Positions 53,059 to 64,000 of a stretch of 64,000 bases of DNA are shown here, in pieces. The notes beneath the pieces were generated by a model, which was not told the origin of the DNA, ran no database searches, and was given only the letters and a program-made list of their open reading frames with translations. A program made the position numbers and the translations under genes. The DNA comes from Panopea generosa (taxonomy: Eukaryota > Mollusca > Bivalvia > Adapedonta > Hiatellidae): assembly GCA_029582155.1 (NCBI GenBank), contig CM055897.1, forward strand, positions 3,703,001 to 3,767,000, read 5' to 3'. Numbering within the stretch: the stretch's first letter is position 1; every line of letters starts with the position of its first letter.

Positions 53059-53520
53059 TCACAAATCACTGGAATGCTTGACTCCCAGCATGTCTGCATG
53101 AAGCTGGTAAACATGACTTGGTGCAGATTCCCACCAGTACATGCTTCTGTGGTATGTCTTGCATTTCCTGTGGTAAAGCAGTGCTGCATTGTTTCCAACT
53201 ATGTTGACACCTTGTAAATTATGTTGGCTGTTTTCAGTCATGTTCTCTTGGTAGGTTATAAATTTGACATCTCGAAGTCTTGACAAAGGATATATAGTTT
53301 TCGTGTCAGCGGGCAAAGTTACGAAAACAAAACCAATTTTGTGAAAAACACTTGATGTGTTACATATGTATTTGTCAAGATATCGTGTCAGTGGGTATGA
53401 ATATGACGTGTGTGTTGGTGTGGCATGATTACAACAAATAACTATTTGTCGAGTTTTGCACATTGTCATGTCTTCGACCAGCCCTGTTTGCAAGAAAGCA
53501 CAAGACTGATATTGTACCAA
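53059..53520 (-). other. 153-codon open frame, probably non-coding
   Basis: This is the longest frame outside the minisatellite. It lacks a recognisable domain. In copy 1 it is cut by a stop after 115 codons and by a one-base indel. Replacement changes dominate the differences between copies, which argues against constraint on a protein. Confidence 0.3.
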
Positions 53521-54778
53521 CGTGACATTTATATATTGATTATCATCATGTTTTCATGTAAAATGTATCAAGTTTTCATAATGTCATGCTTTCCCTACAA
53601 TGACAGAATGAAGCCATTATAGTTGATGGAAGGCTACTGCCTTCATTGTCTACCTCCACTATACCATTTGGTGAATCCCTGACAGCAGTCGACCAATCGT
53701 TCTGTGTATAGTGACTGAATTTGTGTGGTTTGAACAATATCATATTCAAATAATTTACTTGGATGCATATAAATTGAAATTGTTCTTATTTCTCTTTATG
53801 GTAAAAATAAACTTAAAAGAATAGCATGTATTGTGGGCATTACATAACATACGGGACTGTTGTTGGAAATACTTATTATGGTATGATCATTGATCAATAT
53901 GTGTAGTGGAAATTTGTAACTTCATTAACCATTACCGATACCAACATTGGAGGCATTTCATAGTCTCAAGTCGCCGTATCAAAATAACTTACCTATAATC
54001 GCTGAAGTTCAAGTCTTGCTTGATCTTAATAATTTTCAGAGTAACTGTAACACCTACACATTGTTCTGTATTTTCATCTCAGTAGTCGATGTCTGGAACT
54101 AGTATTTTCCAGTCTCTAGATTTTGGCAGCTGTCTTTAGTTTTGTCATCAGTTGTATATGCATACTCACCACTGGTGCTTTAGCAGCATATTTTTGTTGT
54201 TGGCGACTTCTTTCATTTTATCCATTGTCTGAAGAACATATTTATACTATGGCGAGGATAAGAGGATTAGGAAGATTTCTTTCATTCTGATCTGATCTGG
54301 ATATGTACACCTCCATAACATAAGTCGTATCAGATGGTATCTAATTAGTGATTCTACGAATTCCCTTGTGATGTTATTTTTATTATTTTTATAATAGTAT
54401 ACATGCAAAATATAATATGGTCAATGCCACAAAATCAGTCATCTCCTTGCAGAACAAACTCCTGGTTTGCTGATACAATACTTTGCTGAATAATCTGCAG
54501 TCTCAAACAACAACAAAATACATATTACTTAAAGTTTGTTGCTGTTCGTGGACAGATAATTATTTATTAAACCCAATTTCCGATCCGTTGATTAAGTGAT
54601 TTTTATAATCTAGCTTTGATGTGAGTATATTTGATTGAATAGTTTTAACACAGCTAAATGTAAACAAAAACGATAACGTACCAAGTCACAGCTATATAGC
54701 TTTGCTTTATTATAAATATATTCGGCTGTTTTATATATTTTTATCACTAAGTATATATTGTGAATATATTGATATTTA

Positions 54779-54961
54779 TTGGACTTGTATCGCCAGTGTT
54801 TGATTGTCCTGTCAAAAGGATATTGTCTTAGTCAGACATCATCTTTCCAAAAACATGCAGTGATGCCGAGCAATCAAGTGATTATTCTGCCATATGCAGA
54901 TCCACTGTGTGAATCTGTAATTTTTCCTGTATGTCCTGTGATAACGAATTGTACTTTTTAG
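54779..54961 (+). pseudogene. Exon-like open frame related to 52813-52965
   Basis: 60 codons including IVLSKGYCLSQTSSFQKHAV and NQVIILPYADP. These align with the upstream paralogue's ALSKGRCLSETVSLQEYVMV and NNQVMILSDADP. The matching copy in block 1 is interrupted by a stop. It may be a relic of a duplicated exon; the product is unknown. Confidence 0.35.
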
Positions 54962-56650
54962 ACACTTAGACTGTAAATGGAGGGTTTATTGTAATCAATG
55001 AAACTAATAGACCCAGCATTATTTTTATTGGTGTACTTCGGTAAAGAATTGGGCAATTGGAAATTTCATATTCAGTATCATATGTCTTTTTATATTTATT
55101 TCTTTCCTTTGTCATCTCTCTTCTTCAATGTGAGTGTTCCTTAGAATCCCACACTTTAGACGACTTGTTCCGTTGCTCCTTTCTGATTATATTCTTATTT
55201 TAAACTAAAACAACTGGCGTGACTGTCTTTAAATTTACAAATATCCGGGCATACCTCTCCATGTGTCATATAAGGCATTCCCGCTATTTTTTTAATAAAT
55301 AAAAAGTAATAATTAGTCCCAACATTTCAATTAAAAGACTATGCACAATATTAGTGCAGACCTTCTGAACTAAAAAGAAAATACAGTAAAATTATATTTT
55401 CATTGCTCTGTATTAGATACATCCAAATCCTCAGTTATATTGCATTATCGTTATCATTTACGGTTTTTCAAATGTGTATGGAATCCTTTCATTTATATAA
55501 TGTTTTTAATTACACACAAATGTAGTTTGTCAATGATATTAGTAAACAATATTAGCTTTATGATATATTATTAATAAGTCAGTCGCCTGACTTTTCCATG
55601 GGATTCCTTTTGAATAAAACAGCTTGTAATTTCTCTCTTTTGCAACTCTTGTATTAATAAACTGAGAATAGTCATTATAATAGTTAAACAAATTTGTGAA
55701 ATGTTGAATATTTAGGTCAATAGAAAATCAAACAATATCAAATACTAACAAAAGGGTTTTATATGCGACCATTAGCTCCATGCATATTGCATCAACACTT
55801 GTTATTAACGGATAGTGTCTCTCTAGTGAATAAGACGTGTGTCACTCCTCTCCATTTAAAGTAGGAATAATACCAAATATTGAATGTATTATTATATGTT
55901 ATGGAAATGTCCCAAGAAATACATCTCAATATCAATGTTTATAAACTGATGGTTATCACATCATTTTAGGGACATCTGCCCCACTGTAAGCATAATAACA
56001 TTGTATTAAAGTCCTGTACTTAATCTATTCTACCTACCCATTGAGTACAAATGAACCCATTGAGTACAAATGAGCAATTCCTGTGATATTTTTACATCAT
56101 TCTTTTTCACCAGTCCACTAGACTTTTTATTTTCTTAATTACTTAATTGACACTTTGTCGTCATTTACTTCAAACACAGGGCCATTGTCTTCCTCTGATG
56201 ATTTATGTTCAATAGAAGTATCAAAGCAGACACATAAATATCTTGCATTCTCTTATTTCATTAACCTTTTCTGGTACAAACATCGGTTGCTGTGACAGTT
56301 GAAGACTAGGAATATATGTTCAGAAGGAATGTCATCTTTTTCACAAATATTGTCTATTTCACCAGCAGCTGTAGTGTAAGCAAACGTGGTTGTTTGAAGG
56401 ATGAAATTGAACATATAGTTCTTTACATGATCTTTCTTGGTGGTGTACATCTTGCATTATTAAATCGAACAAAAAAGTTGAATTTTATATGACCTGGACC
56501 TCTTTCAACACATTCTAACGAAAAGCATTGTTCTCTTTATGGTGTTGTGCCAAAATCTACCATTGTCTACTATCCTCCTCTCGCCTCAGAAAAGAAATAC
56601 ATATGGGTAATTGATATACCAATAATCCCCAGATTTTTCCAATAAAAATA
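54962..56650. other. Unclassified AT-rich DNA
   Basis: Colinear copy of 4991-6713. No gene, RNA or recognisable element. Confidence 0.5.
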
Positions 56651-57755
56651 TTCCTGCCTGTAACTTTGTTTGTTTGACAACACTTTGAGTCTGTGTGAGA
56701 TTTCGTGTCCGGTCTGTAACTTTGTCATGCATACATTGATTTTATAAATACTTGCTACAAATGATCAATATAACATGACGACATTTAGCGAGTAAGACCC
56801 ACACCCGTACCTCAAAGGTCACACTTTGAGTTTGTTTGACAACACTTTTAGTCTTTGTGAGATTTCGTGTCCGGCCTGTAATGTTGTCATGCATATATGG
56901 ATTTTAGAAATACTAGTTACAACATAACGTGTCGCACTTAACACTCAGACTCCCACTTGAAAGGTCAACGTCACAATTTAACTTAGACAATACTTTCAGT
57001 TTGTTTGAGATTTTGTGTCTGGTCTGTAACTTTGTCACTTTTCAAAAACACTTGGCTCAGTTGATCAACATGACATAATTAAGTGTTGCATGCAAGACCC
57101 AGAACCTTTCCTCAAAGGCCAAGGTCACACTTTCAGTTTGTTCGATATTGCTTGCCTGGTCTGTAACTTTGTCATTAATTTGATTCAATTGATCAAGATG
57201 ACATGACAATGTGTCACAGGTAAAACCTAGACTCATACCTTAAATATCAAGGTCACACTTTAAGTTTATATGACAACAATTTGAGTCTGTATAAGATTTC
57301 AAGTCTGTCCTGTAACTTTATCATACATGGAAAAACACTTGTCTCAATTTATCAATTGGTCAACATGACATGACAATGTGTCACGTTAAGACCCATAACC
57401 TTACTGGTCACACTTTCAATTTGTTTGATATTTCATATCTGCTCTGCAAGTTTGTCTTACATGGCGTGATTTTAAAATAGAATGACACAAGTGATCAGCA
57501 TGTCATGATGATGTGGCACCTGCATTTACCTGTAAAAATACCCATACCGTTACATCAGAGGTCAAGGTTACACAAAGGTCACATTCATGCTTTAATGTAA
57601 AAAAACATGAAGTTGCATATCTAGTCCGACACGTCAATACATTACTCTTGATATTCATGGATACATTGCTACCTATTATAACATAAATTTTAATGTTATT
57701 TTCAAAGACCATTTGGGGGGGCATGCGACACTTACCAGTGACGTTTCTTGTTTAT
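56651..57755. repeat. AAGGTCA-type minisatellite, copy 2
   Basis: Duplicate of 6714-7825 with minor substitutions, ending in CATTTGGGGGGGCATGCGAC and then TTACCAGTGACGTTTCTTG. Several AGGTCA half-sites have mutated (for example AAAGGCCAAGGTCAC). Confidence 0.85.
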
Positions 57756-57788
57756 ACTTATTTTACATGACTTGGTCTCAAACCCTTT

Positions 57789-60700
57789 GATGTTATAAGG
57801 ACATACAACTGTCATACAAAGTTAACGGAGCATATCGACCCAATGCCGTATTTTACATGATATATTGATGTTATAAGGAAAAACCTCTATTTTATAGAAC
57901 CACTGTTAACGGAGCATATCGACGTAATGCCGCATTTTACAAAATGTATTGATGTTATCAGTATATATAGCCGTCATGAACCTCTATATTATAGAACAAC
58001 TGTTATCGGAGCATATCGACCTAATGCTGCATTTTACATAATATATTGATGTTATAAGTACATACAGCCGTCATGGACCTCTATATTATAGAACAACTGT
58101 TATCAAAACAAATCGACCTAATGCCTCATTTTACATAATATATTGATGTAATAAGGACATACAGCCGTCCTGAACCTTTGTATTATAAAACAACTGTTAT
58201 CGGAGCTTATCGACCTAATGCCGCATTTTACATAATATATTGATGTTATAAGTACATACAGCCGTCATGGACCTCTATATTATAGAACAACTGAACATAT
58301 CGACCTAATGCGGTATTCTACATAATATTGTGAAGTTATAAGGTAACCCGACCTTCAGGAAATATTATATAATCAATCAACTGTTATCAGAATATATAAA
58401 CCTCATGCCGTATTTTACATAATATATTGATGAGATATGGATACAATATAATTAAAACCGTTATACTATAGAACAACATTTATCAGAACATATCGACCTA
58501 ATGCCGTATTTTATGTAACAAATTGATGTTATAGTGATATACAATAGTTATAAACCGCTATATTATAGAATAACTGTTACCGGAACATATTATCGTAGCA
58601 TATTGACTTAATGCGGCATTTTACATAAAATATTGATATTATAAGTACATACAGCCGCCATGAACGTATATATTATAGAACAACTGTTAACGGAGCTTTT
58701 CGACCTAATGCTGTATTTTACATAATATATTGATGTTATCAGGACATACAGTCGTCACGAACATCTATATTATAGAACAACTGTTAACGGAGCATATCGA
58801 CCTAATGCCGTATTATACATAATATATTGATATTATCAGGACATACAACGCCGTCATGAACATCTATATTACAAAACAATAGTTATCGGAGGTTATCGAC
58901 GTAATGCCGTATTTTACATAACAAATTGATGTTATCAGGACATACAGCCGTCAGGAACCTCTATATTATAGAACAACTGTTATCGGAGCATATCGACCTA
59001 ATGCTGTATTTTACATAGTATATTTATGTAAAAAGGACATAAAGCCGTCATGAACCTCTATATTATAAAACAATTGTTATCTGAACATATCGACCTAAAG
59101 CCGTATTTTACATACTATATTGATGTTATAAGATCATACAGCCGTCATGAGCCTTTATATTATAGAACATCTGTTAACGGAGCATATTGACCTAATGCCG
59201 TATTTTACATAATATATTGATGTTATAAATCATACAGCGCCGTCATAAACATTTATATGATAAAACAACTGTCATCGGTGCATATCGCCATAATGCCGTA
59301 TTTTACATAATATATTGATGTTATAAGGACATACAGCCGTAATGAACCTCTATATTAAATAACTATTGTTATCAGAGCATATCGACCTAATGCCGTATTT
59401 GACGTAATATATTGATGTAATAAGGACATAAAGCCGTAATGAACCTCTATATTAAAGAACTATTGTTTTTAGAGCATATCGACCTAATGCCGTATTTTAC
59501 ATAATATATTGATGTTATGAGGAAATACAGCCGTAATGAACCTCTATATTAAATAACTATTGTTATCAGAGCATATCGACCTAATGCCGTATTTGACGTA
59601 ATATATTGATATAATAAGGACATAAAGCCGTAATGAACCTCTATATTAAAGAACTATTGTTATCAGAGCACATCGACCTAATGCCGTATTTGACGTAATA
59701 TATTGATGTAATAAGGACAAACAGACGTCATGAACATCTATATTATAGAACAACTGTTAACGGAGCATATCGACCTAATGTCGTATTTTACATCATATAT
59801 TGATGATATAAGGACAAACAGCCGTCACAAACCTCTATATTATATAACAACTGTTATCGGTGCATATCGTCTTAATGCCATATTTTACATAATATAATGA
59901 TGTTATAAGAACATTCAGCTGTCATGGACATCTATATGATAGACCAACAGTTAACGGAGCATATCGACCTAATGCCGTATTTTACATAATATATTGATGT
60001 AATGAGGACATACAGCCGTCGTGAACCTCTATATTATAGAACAACTGTTATTGGAGCATATCGACCTAATGCCGTATTTTACATAATATATTGATGCTAT
60101 CAGGACATACAGCTGTCATGAACCCTCTGTTATTGGAGCATATCGACCTAATACCGTATTTTACATAATATATTGATGTTATCAGGACATACAGCCGTCA
60201 CGAACGTCTATACTATAGAACAACTGTTATCGGAGCATATCGACCTAATGCCCTATTTTACATAATATATTGATGTTATCAGGACATACAGCCGTCATGA
60301 ATCTCTATATTATAGAACTGCTGTTATTGGAGCATATCGACTTAATGCCGTATTTTTCATAATATATTGATGATATAAGGACATACAGCCGTCACGATCA
60401 TCTATATTATAGAACAACTGTAATCGGAGCCTATAGACCTAATGCCCTATTTTATATAATTGATGTTATAAGGACATACAGCGCCGTCATGAACATCTAT
60501 ATTACAAAACAATAGTTATCGTAGCATATCGACCTAATGCCGTATTTTACATAAAACATTGATGTTATAAGGACATACAGCCGTAATGAACCTCTATATT
60601 GTAGAACAACTGTTATCTGAGCATATCGACCTAATGCCGTATTTTATATAATATTTTGATGTTATAAGGATATACAGTTATCATGAACCTTTATATTATA

Positions 60701-63700
60701 GAACAACTGTTATCGGAGCACATCGATCTAATGCCGCATTTTACAAAATATACTGATGTTATAAGAACTTACAGCCGTCATGAAATTCAATATAAGTGAA
60801 CAACTGTTAACGGAGCATATTGACATCAATCCTCATTTTACATAATATATTGATGTTATTAGGACATACAGCCGTCCTGGACCTCAATATTATAGAACAA
60901 CTGTTAACGGACAATATCGACCTCAATCCGTATTATACATAATATATTGATGTTATTAGGACATACAGCCGTCATGAACCTCTATATTACAGAACTATTG
61001 TTAACGGCGCATATCGATATAATGAGTTATTTTACTGAATATAATGATGTTATTAGGACGTACAGCCGTTATGAACATCTATATTATAGAACAATTTTTA
61101 TCGGAGCAAATCGACCTAATGCCGCATTTTACATAATATATTGATGTTATAAGGACATACAGCCATCACGAACCTCTATATTATAGAACAACTGTCAACG
61201 GAACATATCGGCCTAAAGTCGTATTTTACAAAATATATTGATGTTATAAGGACATACAGCCGTCACGGACCTTTATATTATAGAACAACTGTTAATGGAG
61301 CATATCGCCCTAATGCCGTATATTACATAATATATTGATGTTATAAGGACATACAGCCTCCATGATCTTCTATATTATAGAACAACTGTTAACGGAGCAT
61401 ATCAACCGAATGCCGCATTTTACATAATATATTGATGTTAAAAGGACATACAGTCGTCATGAACCTCAATATTATAGAACAACAGTAATAGGAGCATATC
61501 TTACTAATGACGTATTTTTCATAATATATTGATTTGATAAGGACATACAGTCGTCATGAACATCTATATATAGAACAGCTGTTAACGGAGCATATCGACC
61601 TAATGCAGTATTTTAAATAATATATTGATGTTATAAGGATATACAGCCGTCATGAACCTCTATATGACAATATACAACTGTTAACGAATCATATCGATAT
61701 GAAGCCGTATTTAACAAAATATTTGGCTGTTATTAGGACATACAGTCGCCATGAATCTCTATGTTATAGAACCACTGTTAACGTAGCATATCAACGTAAT
61801 GCTGCATTTTACATAATATATTGATGTTATCAGTATATATAGCCGTCATGAGCCTCTATATTATAGAACAACTGTTAACGGAGCTTATCGACCTAATGCC
61901 GCATTTTACATAATATATAGATGTTATAAGGATAGACAGCCGTCATGATTCTCTATATTATAAAACAACTGTTATCGGAGCATATCGACCTCATGCCGTA
62001 TTTTACATATTATATTGTTGTTATAAGGACAGACAGCCGTCACGAATCTCTATATTATAGAACAACTGATAACGGAGCATATCGACCTAATGCCGCATTT
62101 TACATAATATATTTATGTTATAAGGACAAAAGCCGTCATGAACCTCTATATTATAGAACAACTGCTATCGGAGCATACATACAGCCGTCACAAACATCTA
62201 TATTATAGAACAAATGTTATCGGAGCATATCGACCTAAAGCCGTATTATACATAATATATTGATGTTATAACACAAACCTCTATATCATAGAACAACTGT
62301 TATCGGAGCATATCGACCTAATGTCGTATTTTACATAAATTATTGATGTAATAAAGACGTACAGCCGTCATGAACATTTATATTATAGAACAACTGTTAA
62401 CGAAGCATATCGACCTAATGCCGTATTTTACATAATATATTGATGTTATAAGGACATCACGCCGTCATGAACCTCTATACCACAGAACAACTGTTAACGG
62501 AGCATATCGACCTAATGGCGTATTTTACATAATATAATGATGTTATAAGGACATACAGCCGTCACAAACCTCTATATTATAAAACAACAGTTAATCGAGC
62601 ATATCGACCTAATGCCATTCTTTACATAATATATTCATGTAAGAAGAACATACAGCCGTCATGACCCTCTATGTTATAGAACAACTGTTATCGGAGCCTA
62701 TCGACCTGATGCCGTATTTTACATCAAATACTGATTTAATAAGGACATACAGTCGTCATGAACGTCTATATTATATAACAACAGGTATCGGAGCATATCG
62801 ACCTAATGCCGTATTTTACATAATATATTGTTGTTATTAGGACAGACATCCGTCAGGAATCTATATTATAAAACAACTGTTATCGTAGCATACATACAGC
62901 CGTCACGAACATCTATATCATAGAACAAATGTTGTCGGACCATATCGACCTAAAGCCGTATTATACATAATATATTGATGTTATAACACAAACCTCTATA
63001 TCATAGCACAACTGTTATCGGAGCATATCGACCTAATGTCGTATTTTACATAAAATATTGATGTAATAAGGGCATACAGCCGTCATGAACATCTATATTA
63101 TAGAACAACTGTTTAAGAAGCATATCGACCTAATGCCGTATTTTACATAATATATTGATGTTATAAGGACATAAAGCCGTCATGAACCTCTATATTATAG
63201 AACAACTGTTAACGAAGCATATCGACCTAATGGCGTATTTTACATAATATAATGATGTTATAAGGACATACAGCCGTCACAAACTTCTATATTATAAAAC
63301 AACAGTTAACCGAGCATGTCGACCTAATGCCGTTCTTTACATAATATATTCATGTAAGAAGGACATTCAGCCGTCATGAACCTCTATGTTATAGAACAAC
63401 TGTTATCGGAGCCTATCGACCTGATGCCGTATTTTACATAATATACTGATTTAATAAGGACATACAGTCGTCATGAACGTCTATATTATATAACAATTGT
63501 TATCGGAGCATATCGACCTAATGCCGTATTTTACATAATATATTGATGTAATAAGGACATACAGCCGACATGAACCTTTATATTATAGAACAACTATTAT
63601 CTGAACATATCGACCTAATGCCGTATTTTACATAATATATTGATGTAATAAAGACATACAGCCGTTATGAACCTCTATTTTATGGAACAACTGTTAACGG

Positions 63701-64000
63701 AGCATATCGACCTAATGCCGTATTTTACATAATATATTGATGTTATAAAGATATAATATTGTCATGAACCTCTGTATTATAGAACCACTGTTAACGGAGC
63801 ATATCGACATAATGCCGTATTTTACATAATATATTGATGTTATAAGGACATATAACCGTCGTGATCCTTTATATTATAGAACAACTGTTAACGGAGCATA
63901 TCGACCTAATGCCGCATCTCAATTAATATATTGATGTAATAAGGACATACAGCTGTCATGATCCTCTATATTATAGAACATGTGTTAACGGAGCATATCG
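57789..64000 (+). repeat. 97-bp satellite, forward, A subfamily (runs off window)
   Basis: Mostly A-type monomers (GGAGCATATCGACCTAATGC, ACATACAGCCGTCATGAACC), with B/C-like units at about 58310-58600 that match the order of variants at about 8640-8945. Local duplications include a 715-bp repeat bearing AACACAAACCTCTATATCAT at about 62270 and 62986, and alternating units with AAAGCCGTAATGAACCTC at 59430-59650. The array continues past the right edge. Confidence 0.95.

Larger units (their letters stand above)
50330..57788. repeat. Segmental duplication, copy 2 (partner 1-7860)
   Basis: Colinear with 1-7860. It is shorter mainly because about 420 bases after TTTAGACATATCTGAAC are missing, plus small indels (for example CATTGAGACATTTAAAG reduced to CATTTAAAG near 55855). 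It passes into the forward satellite at GATGTTATAAGGACATACAA, the same junction as copy 1. It carries the same exon-like scraps, at 52358-52582, 52813-52965, 53059-53520 and 54795-54961. Confidence 0.93.

Noticed and set aside
1..64000. Intact protein-coding genes, tRNA, rRNA, telomeric repeats, CENP-B-box-like 17-mers
   Set aside because: I scanned for these by eye on both strands and saw none that I could defend. Short or divergent cases could be missed without a search tool.

Overview
This window is eukaryotic, AT-rich, and almost entirely non-coding repeat DNA. I find no intact protein-coding gene, tRNA or rRNA. The likely source is an invertebrate, and a bivalve or other mollusc is my best guess. 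That guess rests on arrays built around an AAGGTCAAGGTCACACTT-type core, which I associate with molluscan genomes, on a TTACCTCCCTT-bearing short element, and on a decayed non-LTR retrotransposon fragment. It has not been tested by any search.

Layout. 1-7860 is a mixed low-copy block ending in an AAGGTCA-type minisatellite. 7861-17354 is a 97-bp satellite in the forward orientation, interrupted at 9764-12846 by a composite R-X-R insertion (two 455-bp repeats around 2.17 kb). At about 17354 the satellite flips, and it runs in reverse to about 29257. There it flips again and runs forward, as a second subfamily, to about 38303. 38304-41003 holds low-complexity DNA, a 31-base poly-C tract, another AAGGTCA array and a broken reverse-transcriptase fragment. 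41004-46192 is a 24-bp minisatellite. 46193-47885 is reverse-oriented satellite, part of which was recently duplicated with its non-satellite flank (47326-48066 and 48128-48868). 48869-50329 is unclassified sequence plus a degenerate roughly 100-145 bp tandem repeat. 50330-57788 is a second, roughly 95% identical copy of the opening block. 57789-64000 is forward satellite again.

The satellite has at least three subfamilies that occupy separate zones. A carries ACATACAGCCGTCATGAACC, B carries GGGTTACCCGACCTTCATG, and C carries GATACACCATAGTTATAAAC. Monomer number estimated from length alone is about 370. Multi-monomer units (for example 8, 11 and 16 monomers) recur inside the A zone.

There is no operon-like or pathway logic here. 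The window reads as heterochromatin-like repeat DNA shaped by satellite amplification, inversion, segmental duplication and at least one transposon-related recombination. The most unusual points are the R-X-R composite, whose short flanking repeats fit integration of a circle; the large head-to-head satellite junctions; and the AGGTCAAGGTCA direct half-sites in the AAGGTCA arrays. Some junctions could be assembly errors and would need long reads to confirm.
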